From: Pontederia crassipes
Taxonomy: Eukaryota > Streptophyta > Magnoliopsida > Commelinales > Pontederiaceae
NCBI GenBank assembly: GCA_030549335.1
Contig: JAUKPH010000017.1
Span: 10,315,501 to 10,379,500, forward strand
Length of the DNA: 64,000 nt
Direction: 5' to 3'
The notes under the pieces were generated by a model that made no database searches, had not been told where the DNA came from, and worked only from the letters and a program-made list of their open reading frames with translations. The position numbers and the translations under genes were made by a program. Below, one piece after another: positions 1 to 12,192 of this stretch (positions are counted from its first letter, which is position 1; every line of letters begins with the position of its first letter).

Positions 1-216
1 AGTATAACTATACCACAGATATCAAATCACTGCTATATGTCGCGATATAGCAAGAGGATGAGAAAAGTTTAACATGGATAAGACCTTCAAGAACAAGACC
101 CATGATCACATATATACCAAGTAATTAGTAATGTACAGAAGGCTTAAAAGTGGATTATGTGCAGAACAATTAAATACATTAACACATAACACTGTTATCA
201 GATCTGAATAACGTAC

Positions 217-2063
217 CAGCAAGGCAGAAAGAGTTGATTTCCCACAGCCACTTGTACCACATAAAAGAATGGTAACTGATTCCTTCCTTTCTCTAATTCT
301 GAAGAAAACAAGAAAAACAATGAGATTTGATCATATTAAACACAAACTCAGGAAGCTAGGTATTGGATCATTTCTTTGACTATAATAAACTCCATTACTG
401 TGAAAGATTGCCAACTGAAATTAAAAACAAAATTAATTCAAAGGAGACAACTATGAAGGTGCAAACTATCAAAGAACTGTTATATATAGATGCACATTGT
501 GTACCTGCAAGCCAAAGTAAAGTCAGCCTTTTGATATGGACCAACATACTTGTACTCAGAGAGTGCATCACAAACAGCATTCAAAAAAGTTTCTCTTGCA
601 ACAAGAACAGTGGTTTGCCTTTTGTATAATTCAAAAGGCACTGAACTATTACTCTCCACATTATCATGAGCCATACAGGAGTCTGGGTTTAAGGAGCCAC
701 GTCTTTCGGTGTCATTCTCTTTGCAATGTAGCCTGTCATAAGCATCTGAGGCACCAAGTGCTTGAGAAAAATCAGTGCAAGGATCACCAGCAAGCACTTT
801 GCTTCGAATAACTTCAAATACCCTTCTACTAATCTGGAATACCATCTCAATCACAGTAACTATGAGGACAAAAAAGGTGAAGCAACACTTTTTTACAAAT
901 ATATTTGACATATTCTCCAACACATTTAACAAAAAGTAAACAACTTTGAAAGGACAAATAAAAAACTAAGAAGAAGACAACTTTTTCAGTATGAAAGGAC
1001 AAAGTCAAGGCAGTTTTATGCTTTCCTTTTCCTATCAACTAATATCATGCGAAAATTTCACCTGGTGTCAACAAACATGCAGAGAGAGAACACAATCATT
1101 CCAGACAGTATATAGATATAAGTAATGTAAGACCGGTGAGTACATAAGTCCAATTCTGCAACTCAATCTTAGCTAAAATAGTATAATTGTGTGAAGTTAA
1201 GGAAGTGTTTAGCTGAAATGATAAAATCCCTCATCAAACTGGATTAGTTGGCTAGTACTGTTCATTGCGGGGTTTATACTGAAAAAAGAAAGTAGTTAGT
1301 TAACTTTTCATGAGATCGTATTAATAGAAATTTTCAGCAGCATGTTAATTTTAAAAAAAATATTTGCGAATGATGTGATTTACAGATAGAATTGGTTTCT
1401 TTTCTTTTTTTTCTGAGAGAGAGAGAGAGATAGAAAGAGAGGATTGTCGATAGAATTGTTGAATAAATAAACACAGAAAAGATATTCATATCATGCATCC
1501 AACAATTCTTGTTGAAATATATGTACACAAAGGAATATGCATACAAATTTGTCGCCATAACAAACACATAGGATTATTAAAGAGTCGATTGCAAATAATG
1601 ATGCCGATTAAAGATGAAACAGTAAATTAACAACGCCATAAGATATTCGTCCAAGGATTCATTGAAGAAAAAATGAAAATTCTAGTCAATATTCTCAAGG
1701 CACCTTACTCCGCTATTAGAGTCATCAAATTATCTTTAGAATCAATTTTGACTACCATTCAAGTATAAAGTATCTAGTATGCAAAGCTGACACAACCTAT
1801 CAAACAAAGTACGCAAATTTTGATCAGAACCACAATAGCATATTAACAGGATAGAGCAGGCCCCGGGGAATAGTAGGATCAAATTTTTCAAAAAACAAAT
1901 AGCAGGATCGAAAGAAAACCTTGAAGGCATGTCGAGCCTTGCAGCCCATGAGGTGGAGGGTGCTCTGCAGCACGGACCGCGTGTACCGAAACGACCTCCT
2001 CCCCTCCGGCTCCCCGTCGTCCACTGGCACGACGTAGATCAGCTTCGGCGGCGCCTCCGCCAT
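217..2063 (-). CDS. LPA1: LPA1-like P-loop NTPase protein, 5' part (three exons, continues past the left edge)
   Basis: This matches the plant LOW PHYTIC ACID 1 family, which resembles archaeal 2-phosphoglycerate kinase and affects seed phytate. Exon 1 (2063-1920) encodes the family N-terminus, with [20 protein letters not shown]. Exon 2 (833-505) starts [11 protein letters not shown], has a Ser/Asn-rich stretch, and ends KADFTLACR. Exon 3 (298-217) carries a Walker A P-loop, GTSGCGKST. Introns are 1919-834 and 504-299. Both have GT donors (AAG|GTTTTC, CAG|GTACAC) and AG acceptors (TTCCAG, TTCTTCAG), and the reading frame holds across both. The third donor (CTG|GTACGT, 216) leads to an exon outside the window, where the family continues GSRLG. 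I chose the ATG at 2063 (MAEAPPK) by family resemblance; in-frame ATGs at 2081 and 2111 are alternatives. No lesions are visible, so this is probably a functional gene. Substrate specificity is inferred from the family. Confidence 0.9.
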
Positions 2064-2420
2064 CGCTGAGGAGTTCGTCATCAGGTCGTCGTCAAAAGGT
2101 CCGGCCTTCAACGTGCCGATGAGAGAGGAGTCCTCGCGAAATCGGGGAATCCGCCGCGGGATGCCATCGATCGTAGAAAGAACAAACCTGCGATCGGAGA
2201 AGGGGAAACGGAGGCTCGTCGAGGGAAGGGGATGGATTCAGGGTCTGGGATCCACGAGAGGGGACGCGGACCGCCATCGCCACAGCTCGAGACGAGACTT
2301 CGCCATCAGCGTCTGTCTCTCTCCCTCCCCCTTGCGCACTATTTTTTTCTAATTATTTCTTCTTCGTTTTTTTTTTGTTCCCGCTAGACGATTTGCGGCC
2401 CATTTCGTAACATTACCATT

Positions 2421-2422
<2 letters not shown>
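2064..2422 (-). promoter_or_regulatory. 5' leader and core promoter of the LPA1-like gene
   Basis: Upstream of the start codon is a GC-rich leader (about 2064-2335) followed by a pyrimidine/T-rich stretch. On the minus strand a TGGGCC motif at about 2398-2403 resembles the site II (TCP-binding) element common in plant housekeeping promoters. No clear TATA box sits at the expected distance apart from the (TA)n tract further upstream. Promoter assignment is inferred from position. Confidence 0.45.
2092..2283 (-). CDS. Upstream ORF in the LPA1-like leader (63 codons)
   Basis: An ATG-initiated 63-codon frame ([11 protein letters not shown]...) lies wholly in the putative leader. Its stop is at 2092-2094, just upstream of the in-frame main-ORF ATG at 2081, and it overlaps the ATG at 2111 in another frame. 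If the transcript starts upstream of 2283, this uORF could lower translation of the main frame and favour reinitiation at 2081 or 2063. There is no domain or other sign of a functional peptide. It may be only a by-product of a GC-rich leader. Confidence 0.3.
   Translation of the reverse strand: MAMAVRVPSRGSQTLNPSPSLDEPPFPLLRSQVCSFYDRWHPAADSPISRGLLSHRHVEGRTF

Positions 2423-2505
<83 letters not shown>
2423..2505. repeat. (TA)n microsatellite
   Basis: About 41 uninterrupted TA units lie between the LPA1-like promoter and a Tourist-like MITE. The tract is likely polymorphic in length. Confidence 0.95.
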
Positions 2506-2509
<4 letters not shown>

Positions 2510-2518
2510 TGTATTTAA

Positions 2519-3094
2519 GGGGTCGTTTGGTAAAAGATAATTTAAATAGATTATCAGTTATTTTATTTAAAATTTTCAGGATCCATCACATTACCTCGTT
2601 TGATTACGATTGATTATCGATAATTTTAATTACTTTGATAATCTTGATTACCACCTCACTAGTAATCTAAATAGCAGACAGGGGAGGTGTCTTTCCATAT
2701 TACTAACCGGTGGAAATACCTTTTAACGAAAATATCCCTTCAATTAATTTTTTTATTTCAAATATTTTATTAATAAATAAATATCATTTAACTTCATCTT
2801 TTTATTATTTGAAATATTTTTCAAATAACTCTTAATTTTGTCTCATCTTTTTTATATATATTCACTTTTCTATTTTTTTCTTTATTTATTTAAAATAATA
2901 TGTTATTAAAATTTGAAATAATTTTTAAGGATATTTTGGTAATTTTATCACTATCCATTTTGACTATTATTTAGATTATCAGTACTTACCAAACACTGTA
3001 ATGTAATATTACCGATGATTTAAATAGTGGTAATCTATTTAAGTGATAATCTAAATTATCGATCACTTAAATCGGTAATGCGCCAAACGGCCTC
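2519..3094. mobile_element. Tourist-like (PIF/Harbinger) MITE
   Basis: This is a 576-bp AT-rich element with no coding capacity. Its left end, GGGGTCGTTTGG, and right end, CCAAACGGCCTC, form imperfect terminal inverted repeats. Homology between the arms extends inward (TAATTTAAATAGATTATC against GATAATTTAGATTATC). It is flanked by TAA on both sides (2516-2518 and 3095-3097), the expected 3-bp Harbinger-type target duplication. It lies about 180 bp beyond the presumed transcription start of the LPA1-like gene. Confidence 0.8.
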
Positions 3095-3314
3095 TAAGTG
3101 TAAACATTTCATCGTAACTATCAGATTAAAACTTTTTTAATTATAACAACTGAGATTTAATATTTAGTTGATTCAACAAATAAAATCCAACTTGCCGTCG
3201 GTTCAACAAATAAACCCGATTAAAAAAGAATCCTGCCTATTGTCGACCTCTCTTATGCTCTCTTGCCGTGACCGACCTCTACTCTTCTCGGATGCCTGTC
3301 GTCGACCCCGCATA

Positions 3315-3500
3315 AGGCGTCATCGATAGAAGGTGGCGATCGGCGTTCCAGGTGTCATCGTTCGAAGGCAGAATTCTGGCGTTCCAGACGCCATCAATCG
3401 AAGGCGGAATGCTGTCCGATCGAAGGCAATGACAGCGTTCCAAGCACCGCTTGATCGAAGGCAGCGATGGCTTCTAGGCATCGTCGATCAAAGTTGGCAA
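3315..3500. repeat. Degenerate GC-rich minisatellite (about 35-bp units)
   Basis: About five imperfect units are built on ATCGAAGGC and GCGTTCCAG, in an otherwise GC-rich patch (about 3200-3840). Frames crossing it are short and have no domains. Similar GC-rich arrays lie inside non-autonomous transposons elsewhere in the window, so this may be a transposon interior without recognisable ends. Confidence 0.6.
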
Positions 3501-3839
3501 GCATTTTTTTGTCGGATAGAGAAGAGGACCGGACCACGCTGTGGAGATTGCATGGTCGATTGAAGGCGCCGTCGACATTTTTTCATTGATCGAAGGTCAC
3601 CGCCTTATGCTGTATAGAGACGTCAGTCGATCGTTTGCCAGAGAACAAAAGAAGTCAAAAAGGTTCGAACCAAAGCTAAACGGAGCCCATAGTTGCAGTA
3701 TGATGCACGGTGTGGGGAAATGCTTGCCGCCGCACCTCCTCACCCTTTTCCGATCAGATGTCCCCCCTATGTCCAGTCGTGCGCTTCGTGTCGTGGATCG
3801 GATCGAATGACTTGTGGAGATCCATCGCAATCGTTCAAG

Positions 3840-6620
3840 CAATTTTGCGCAAATCAAACGACTGATAATGTATGATTGCATTATATGCACACAAATGTGT
3901 ATGCACCATAATATTCTTCATATATATATATATATTCATTCTTTCCTTGAGCATAAGTTTCACAAAGAAACATAATTTAAATATTAATAGAAAATATTCT
4001 TAATGAAATAAAATACAAATTAATTCGATGATACAGTTTTTGTATAAAAAATGTTAATATAAAAATGACATTATCTTATCATTTGACAGATATGTAATCC
4101 AAAGTTATGATTAATTAAATGTAATTTCTGCTGATACAAGGGAGAATAGCGAAATATAAGAAGGTAGGATTTTTTTTTTTTGAAAGTTTTTGCAAGCAAC
4201 AATGCGGGAGTTAATAAAAAAATATATTATGGATACAAAAGTGGGGTGTCATATGATAGCAAAATAATGTCCATGAGTGAAAAAAAAATATGTGAAGCTT
4301 TGTGAGTGTGACGTTCTAACCAATTATATGTTACTTTACTCAAAGCATAAAAAGGGTAGTGCAAACCAAATTTAAATAATAATTCAGTTAAAAATGATAT
4401 TTTGTACAAATTAAGAGAGAAAAGGGAAGAGACAAAAGGAAAAGAAAAAGAAAATGTGACAACAATCACGCACGCGGTTTTAGAAAATTATTGAGAATAA
4501 ATTTTAACGGCTTTGCGTCAAGGAGGTCACATCATTCTTCAATTGCATAATAACTAATCAGGCATATCAAAGACCTTTTAAAATAATAATACAAAAAGTC
4601 TTTTTTCAAGATATGACTAAGTCTAAATATCATTATTGAATATCACCAATGAATTTATTCACATTTATCATATATTATCTTAATAATGTCGAATTCATTC
4701 CCAATCAAAAATTTATTTGATCTTCAAGTACTCTCACAATATGAGATCTCGCTCTCGGATGGTGTAAGAGACGGAGCCTTCAGATTAAAATATTAGGATG
4801 AATTTTATTTATAATTCATAATTAATTTATTTTCTTAAAGATAAATTTAGAATATCCATAGGTATATCTATATATTTGAATGGAAAATAATTTAAATTTT
4901 AGTACTCGTCTATTTTTCATTTAATAAAATTTTACATCATCTTAATTTTTTTATTCATTCTTCATATATAATTTCTCCCATACAAAAATCCTAACATATT
5001 CTTTTATAAATGGACTTTTCACTAACAACACAATGGGGAGTTCAGGTTCTATTTAAAAACAATGAAGCAACTCATATAGATGTAATTAATTTATTAACAT
5101 GCCATATGCACCCATATAAAATACCGTTAATTCTAGTATATACATCATGTATGTAACTTTTCGTTTCATCTCTCATAATGTTAACAATTACAAATTAAAA
5201 TTTAATGTTACAACTTCTTCTATGATTATACATGAAATTATATGTAATAAAAAAATAACATTAAGAAGAAGGATAATTCAAATGGATAAGAAAATAGGAA
5301 AGAGGCATACTACACCTCTCGAAAATTCTTTTAAGGGAATACTAAAAACCGTATGAAGCTATAAGTGGCTAACAATAGAAATAAAAAGACATCATTGAAG
5401 AAAAATAAACGAGAATAAATGAAAGGAGGAAAAAAGGTGAACTTTTTTGCTACTACATTTGAAAGTAAGTTTTGCTCAATGAAGAAATAAAGTAATGACT
5501 ATTAGCAAAGAGTTAAATTTGCTACTGATTTTTTTTGCTAATCTACTAAATAAATATTAATTTAAAGACGACTGTTATTATTCATAAGTTAAAGAAGTTT
5601 GTGGACTTCGTGGCAAAGATGATGGAGCGTTAATTGATGGATATTGAAAGATATTGCACTCTCTTTCTTTTCTTATGAATAAATATTGATGGAAAACTTG
5701 TTGTGACAATCAATGTATTAAAGGAGGTTATGACAATGATGTTGATTATTGATTGAAAGACTAATTGCATGTGAAATTACATTGTACAGAAAGAAAAAGA
5801 GGGGAGAAATTAATATGTAAAGAAATCATAAAAGAAGATACATGAGATGAAGGCATGAGAATTAATTATTTGAAAACCACTTTTGAAATGTTATTGTACA
5901 CTAAACTTTTTATGAATATATGTAAGTTATTATTTTTATTAAAAATGGATGCTTAATAATTTATTAATGCCCTATAAAGGAGACACATGATGAAATTGAA
6001 ATAATATAGAGAAATAAAATCAAAATGACCGTTGTGCAAAGATAAATATAGAAAAAAGACAATTTATTTACAACTTATTTATTATTTAAAAATAAGTATC
6101 CTATCATAATATTGGTGGAATGACAACACTATAAAAAGACCGACCGAATTTTTTCACTTAAATCTTGTAAAATTCGTTGCAAATTATCATTTGCGATCAT
6201 TTTTTAGACAAATTATGCTCGTTTGAAAAATGCTCATAAAAAATAATTTTACGATAAATTTTGACTGAGACGTCGCAAATTTTGACTGATTGAGCCATCA
6301 CAAATATAGGTTTCCTAAGTTGGGAAAGACGCTGGCGTTGGCATCTTGTTATGGATCATTAATTCTTTACAATTTCTGACAAAAAAATTCGCAAAAAATT
6401 GCAAAGGCAAAACTGTTTCACAATTTTTTAAGGAATAATATGTTGGAAATTGCAAAGGACAAATAAAAAATTGTGAATTTGTTTATATCTGTTCGTAAAT
6501 CCTTCAAAATTATCTCACAAGTAATATCTATTCATATGCGTACATCTTCAATTCTTACAATTGTAGAATTTGTGTTATTGTCTATTTGTGTTAAGGGCTT
6601 GTACCTGCGTAGAAAGATAT
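3840..6620. other. AT-rich intergenic DNA, no gene recognised
   Basis: I see no coding region, RNA gene or complete transposon. There are short AT runs (for example 3922-3936). Between about 6127 and 6480 there are repeated GCAAAT/TTTGC motifs that could be the subterminal part of a decayed CACTA-type element, but a matching second terminus is not visible. The rightmost bases border the degraded gag at 6620. Confidence 0.5.
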
Positions 6621-7333
6621 GATGAATTGTCTACCTGATACATGCCAACTCGTCGAGGTGTCTAATCCCTATCATTTTGCCAATTATTGAGAGTCAAATT
6701 TTCGATGATCGTGTAGATATCTTTAGGTGAGTTGTCTAACATCGAACTACCTACAGAAGTATCAATTTTATCTCTAACTTGTGGAGTAGCTCCGTTATAA
6801 AAATATTGAATTTTTTCATAAAGCATCATATGATTGTGTGGAATTCAGCTTTATCAGCTCCTTGAACCACTTCCAAACTTCATACATCATTTCTGCATCA
6901 TATTGATAAAAAGATTTCACGTTAGCAATAAGTCTAGCTGCCTTCTGTGGAGGGCAGTATTTATTGTAAAATTTTTGTTTCATCTCATCCCAAGTGATAA
7001 CAGTTCCAGGAGGTAATGTAATTAACCAAGTCGAAGCTCTACTCCTGAGATCATAAGTAACATCATAGAACATAATTGTAAAAATTTCCGAACATGACCA
7101 AAGGGGTCTTCTTCTTTGTTACCACTGAATTGTTCATTTTGTACCATTTGAAGAGTACCATGTTGGATCTGAAAATGGTTAGCAGCTACATTAGGCAGAA
7201 TAACGCTATTTGGTCCATCATGAATTTGCCCCGACATATAATCTCTCATTGTTCTGTATGGCGGTGGTTGATTCATATTGGGGTTCGGATTTAGATTCAC
7301 GTTCAGTTCTTGATTTTGATGTTGATATGCCAT
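6620..7333 (-). pseudogene. Degraded gag of an Athila/Tat-type Ty3 retrotransposon
   Basis: From an ATG at 7333 the frame encodes a Asn/Pro-rich N-terminus (MAYQHQNQEL...). It then shifts frame near 7060-7022 into a retrotransposon Gag core (7073-6816) with RASTWLITLPPGTVITWDE and KFYNKYCPPQKAARL. It shifts again into a segment (about 6810-6620) reading YNGATPQVRDKID and a Gag-like tail, with a TAG in it. These match the Ty3 Gag domain PF03732. Protease and polymerase are missing, so the element is truncated near 6600. The primer-binding site is at 10469-10493; the solo LTR (7406-10301) separates it from gag. Without that insertion they would be about 240 bp apart. Confidence 0.8.
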
Positions 7334-7405
7334 TTCTTCACTCTTTCAAATTTTTTTGGACTGTCGCAATGATCTTTCAATTTTTGGATAAAAATGTAAG
7401 GGTCC

Positions 7406-10301
7406 TGATGCATGCGAAATACAACATATAATTAGTCATGCACTTAATCACATTTTGATTCCTTTTCATATAGCATATATCAATTTATGGCCTTATTTGT
7501 TTTAATTTTGTAAAAATAGAAATCTACCCAAAATATATGTATTATTGCATAAAAGAGAAATGAGTTAGGAAGCCACTGAAGAAAATCGCGCTCAAATCGG
7601 AGTTAAAACGGAGCCAAAAATTAGAAATTAGTGAAGGCTGCCAAGGCTGAAATGAATATAACGGGACGTACGGCCCGTTAAATCTCCAATTTCGCCCCAA
7701 AGGCTGAAAGTTGAATATAATAGGTCTGTAACGGCCCGTTAAATACTCAGTTTCGCTCAAAAAGTTTGCCCAAGTTACGGGCCGTGAAATTCAAGTTACG
7801 GGCCATTAAAACCACACTTCTAATCCTATTTGGACTCGGTGAGGGCCTTGAAATCAATGTTACGGGTAAATTACACGAATGGTCTCCCAATTTTGAGTCG
7901 ATTTTCAATTGGTCCCCCAACTTCAATTTATAACTAGAACGTCCCTCATCTTTTATTTTCTTGCACGATTAGTCCTCTTGACCGCTGATTGTAGATTTCC
8001 CGGTTGCCTTGCATACGTGGCTGACACGTGAGTCGTTTCTCTCTCATCCATGTCATTTAAGTCGTTCACATCATTTAACACTCCAAATTAGGTAAATTAT
8101 ATGAATCATCCCCCAACTTTGAGTCGATTTCTAAACAGTCCCCCAACTTTGATATTATAGCATGATTCATCCACTTGACCGGTAAAAAATAGTCTCCCGA
8201 TTATCTTATGATGTGGCACAATAAAATATAATAAAAAAATTTAACTAGCTGACATCACACAATAAAAAATATTATAAAAATGTCAGGACGCAGACGAATT
8301 GGCAGAGGAGGGATGTCGGCCTCCCTCTCCAAGCTCGCCCTTTGGTGAGCTGTCATAGGGGGTGTCGGCCCCCTCTCCAAGCTCGTCCACTAGCGAGTTT
8401 CACATAAGGGGCGCTAACGACCCCTCGCGAGTTTGTCGGCGCTCCTATCATTTTTATCTTTTATAGTCTCTTAATTTTGAATCGTTTAAGATCGCCGACG
8501 AGCTAGTGGACGAGCTTGGAGAGGGGGGTTGGTGCCCCTATGCCAACTCGCCAAAGGGCGAGCTTGGAGAGGGGGGCCGACACTCCCCTCTGCCAGCTCG
8601 TCCGCGTTCTTAAATTTTTATAATATTTTTTAATTGTGTGATGTTAGTTAGTTAAAATTTTTTATTATATTTTATTATGCAATGTTGCAAGATAATCGGG
8701 AGACTATTTCTTACCGGTCAAGTGGATGAATCGTGCAATAATATCAAAGTTGGGGGACTGTTTAGAAATCGACTCAAAGTTGGGGGACGATCCATGTAAT
8801 TTACCTGATTTGGAGCATTAAATGACATGGATGAGAGAGAAATGGCTCATGTGTCGGCCACGTATGCAAGGCAACCAGAAAACTCACTATCACTGGTTAA
8901 GAGGACTAATCGTGCAAGAACATAAAAGATGAGGAATGTTCTCGTTACAAATTAAAGTTGGGGACCAGTTGAAAATCAATTCAAAGTTGGGGGACCATTC
9001 GTGTAATTTACTCTAATGTTACGAGCCGCGAAAAGTCATATTCATGCCGTTACAGAGCTGTTATGGGCCGTTATGAAGGTTATTTTCGAGATTTTTTCGA
9101 CTTTTCTTAGGAATTTCAAGTCCAGATCGAACTCAAATTTTATCATAAGCCTTAGGGATGATTAGGAAACATATTTGCTTAGATTTGAAGGAGTTTAACA
9201 TAGTTTTAAAGACCTATCAAAGTCTATTTCGAATTTATTTATTTTAATATGAAAAGACACGAATCAAACCGAACTCTACCAAAATTCTTAGGACACCTAG
9301 AGACTATAAATAGAAGTTCTAGGAGACAGAAAAAGGTGTGCTTTGTGGTGCTTGAGCTCTGTAAAGCCGTGCCATATTGCAGAGGATGAATTCCAAGCTT
9401 GAAGATCAACTGAAGGAGAAGATTGCGTAGCAACTCGTCGTTTGTGTTGTGCAACGATCCAGAGGTCCCGAAGGCTGATAATTCTTCTTCTATCTTTTAT
9501 TAGGATGCTCTTTTACAATATTATTATAGTTTATTATTTCTGTAATAGAGTTTATATTCTTTTTAAGAAGGAAAACAGTTTGAACCTTGTTATTAGTTGA
9601 GTTAATTAAAGTTTTCGATTTCTTTTGATTATGCATACTGAGTTCATTGCCTTTTGATAAGTAATTTTATTTATAAGATTATATTACAAACTTGTATGAG
9701 GAGTGATTAGTTTTAAGAATCATTATTGCTTTAATAATTGATCTTTTACTTCTAAATTAAAGCATATATAACGCGTGTTCGGTAACTCGACTTTTGTACC
9801 GAATTTCGTGCGGTCTATTATTTTGTCCAGATTTATGAGTAAATAATAGTGTAGGATATACATACTCATGCATCTTAATTCTTTGCAAAATTAATAATTG
9901 ACTTATAATTTGCGGTTATTAGTTTTATTAGAAGTTAAGATAGTTTGGTTTACTCGTCTTGAAAGGTCAATACTCTAGTACTCCTAATCTGTCGTAAAAA
10001 TCAAAGTTATTATTTACTTTTATAACTCAACCATTACAAAAGATCATACACATTTATCTTTATATTAATCATCCATAATTCTCAAAACTCAACACCAGTT
10101 TATTTTATTTGTTTATCATTTTTTTTGCACCTTAAACTCTCTGTTTTTACCACAACACATTTTTCTTCTCCTAATAGATTATTGAGATAGATTAGATTTA
10201 ACTAGTTCCTCGTGGGATCGACAACTTTACTTTACACTTTATTACTTGATATAATTAGTGCACTTGCTAGCAAAATTATTTGTTACAAATTCTATGCATC
10301 A
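7406..10301 (+). mobile_element. Solo LTR (Athila/Tat-type) inserted in the minus-strand Ty3 element
   Basis: The segment starts TGATGCAT and ends ATGCATCA, the TG..CA form of an LTR. It is flanked by an exact 5-bp duplication, GGTCC (7401-7405 and 10302-10306). A TATAAATA promoter motif near 9313 points rightward. Near the end it has CCTCGTGGGATCGACA, a phrase typical of the 3' part of Athila/Tat LTRs. There is no primer site or internal region next to it, so it is best read as a solo LTR left by recombination. A Mutator-type MITE (7864-9013) interrupts it; without that the LTR is about 1.74 kb. Confidence 0.75.
7864..9013. mobile_element. Mutator-type foldback MITE, copy A (1150 bp)
   Basis: The ends are GGGTAAATTACACGAATGG and a near-perfect inverted copy ending GTAATTTACTC. 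The inverted arms continue for hundreds of bases (for example CAACTTTGAGTCGATTT against its complement). Flanks are CAATGTTAC (7855-7863) and TAATGTTAC (9014-9022), a 9-bp duplication with one mismatch, typical of Mutator-like insertions. The centre is GC-rich with inverted motifs around CTCCAAGCTCG. It has no coding capacity. It shares its ends and centre with the copy at 12193-13370. Confidence 0.85.
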
Positions 10302-10468
10302 GGTCCCTTTGAGCTTCTCGTGTTATGTCTTCTTTCTAAAGGAGGAAGTTCGCTTGAAGAGTCTAGGACGTGATCTGTTCTGAATTTGCAAAGCCTGCAC
10401 TATCACATAGAAAATAAATAAATAAAACTCACATATAACTAATAAGAAAGAAAAATAAAAATCAATTA

Positions 10469-10493
10469 GGCCCCGACAACGGCGTCAAAAACT
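10469..10493 (-). promoter_or_regulatory. Primer-binding site of the Athila/Tat-type element (tRNA-Asp type)
   Basis: On the minus strand the sequence reads TTTTTGACGCCGTTGTCGGG, close to the classical GGCGCCGTTGCCGGGG site complementary to tRNA-Asp in Athila/Tat elements. It directly follows the LTR end TGCATCA (10500-10494). This sets the orientation of the element (minus) and places its 5' LTR to the right. Confidence 0.75.
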
Positions 10494-11394
10494 TGATGCA
10501 AGAATTGTATACGCAAATACTAACATGTATACTAGGTCGAATCAAGTAATAAAGAGTAAGTACAAGTGTCGATCCTACGAGGACTAATGATTTAAACTTT
10601 TCTGATCTAACAAGTTATGGTGGGAAAGTTTAAATTCACGTTGTGTTCGAAGAGAAAGTAAAAGACATAAATTAATCAGAAATAGATAAGGGAAGATGTG
10701 CCTTAATTCAGAGAAGGATTCAATATGCGATGAAGTTAGGATTCAGACCTCGTATCCCCCTAGTTTGCTCTTTAATTAATAATTAAAAATAATTAGTTTC
10801 TGTGATGGAAAGACTGCTAGTAATATAGGCTTCCGTTAAGACAACCTAACTATCACAATTATGAATAGATAAAACACATTAAACAAATCAACTTTTAATC
10901 TACGATAATAATGATGCTTTCATATGCAGATCTATGTTATTAAATATTGAAACCAATAAGATAATAATCCACAATTTATGGCCTCAAACATATTACCGAC
11001 AAATTGACCTCGAAATAGCCGACTTGGCCCAGGTTCAGGATGACCCGGCCCAGGTTGGGTATAGAAAATTTGTCGCACAGAGGGCTCGACTCGGGTCGCA
11101 GAACGCGACCCAAGTTGCGTAGGTATCCGGTCCGGGTTGATCAAGCCCGGTCTAGGTTCAGTGTAACTCAGATTCTAGCGATATTCGATTGATTATCATG
11201 CACAAAATTCACATGCAATTATCACAAAATAGCTAATAATAAACATGTAAATCTATCCAGCTATGATAAAAACATTAAGCAAATGCTAAGCTTTGGTTCA
11301 CAGAAGTCTAAAATATAAAATAATTCAAGAGCAAACTCAGGGTTCAACTTCAGTCTTCCCCTACCGAGTTTTCTTTTCCTCTCTGAATTATGAT

Positions 11395-11700
11395 AAAGAC
11401 ACCCTTATTATGCATCCCAATAATATCTGATAATAGAGACATTACTTATTATGCGTCCTAATAATATTCGATAATAGAGATATCGCTTATTATGTGTCCC
11501 AATAATATTTGAATGATAGATACACCACTTATTATGTGTCCCAATATTGCTTAAAGATAAGAGCGTCATTTATAATGCATTCTAATAATATTAGATAATA
11601 GGAATGTCGCTGCATCCCAATAAATAGGGACGTCTCATTTTATGCTTCCCAATAATATTAGATAATAAGGATGCCACCTGTTATGCATCCCAATAATTTG
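11395..11700. repeat. Tandem array of about 41-bp units
   Basis: About seven imperfect units on the theme TTATTATGCATCCCAATAAT plus ATAATAGAGA. Later units have small insertions and deletions. The array lies inside the probable Athila/Tat LTR and may serve as an LTR enhancer array or simply be a minisatellite. Confidence 0.7.
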
Positions 11701-12192
11701 TGCAAAAGATATATATATATATATATATATATATATTCTTAGGTTATCTAATTATGTCTTATATATATATATTATTTTTTTATCAATTTAATCAAGAGTA
11801 AAAATTAATATATATTTAAATAATTTTGAAATTTATAATTATATATTTAGAAGTAATGTTCTTAAGTAAAAGATTCATATATTGTTATCTTATCTTATCT
11901 AACACTTAACAATAAATTATATAATAATTAAGAGATCAATTTATCTAATTTAACCAACAAAAAATTAATATATATTTAAATAATCTCAAAATTTGTAATT
12001 ATATATTTTAAAAATAATGTTATAATTCAAATATATATATATTGTTATGATGTTATCTTACCTTATTTGCGTCTTAAATATATATAACACTTAACAATAA
12101 ACTAAATAAAATTATTATACTAAAATCTTTTGAGCACAGACTTCTTCTTGACATCATTCTTCCTTCTTGGGTAAATTCTTATCCTTTCTTTG

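Noticed and set aside
1334..1567. 77-codon frame inside intron 1 of the LPA1-like gene
   Set aside because: Intronic, low complexity (GA-rich complement), and the flanking exons splice across it in phase.
6127..6140. CACTATAAAAAG as a CACTA left terminus
   Set aside because: Subterminal-like repeats follow, but no matching right terminus or 3-bp duplication could be found.
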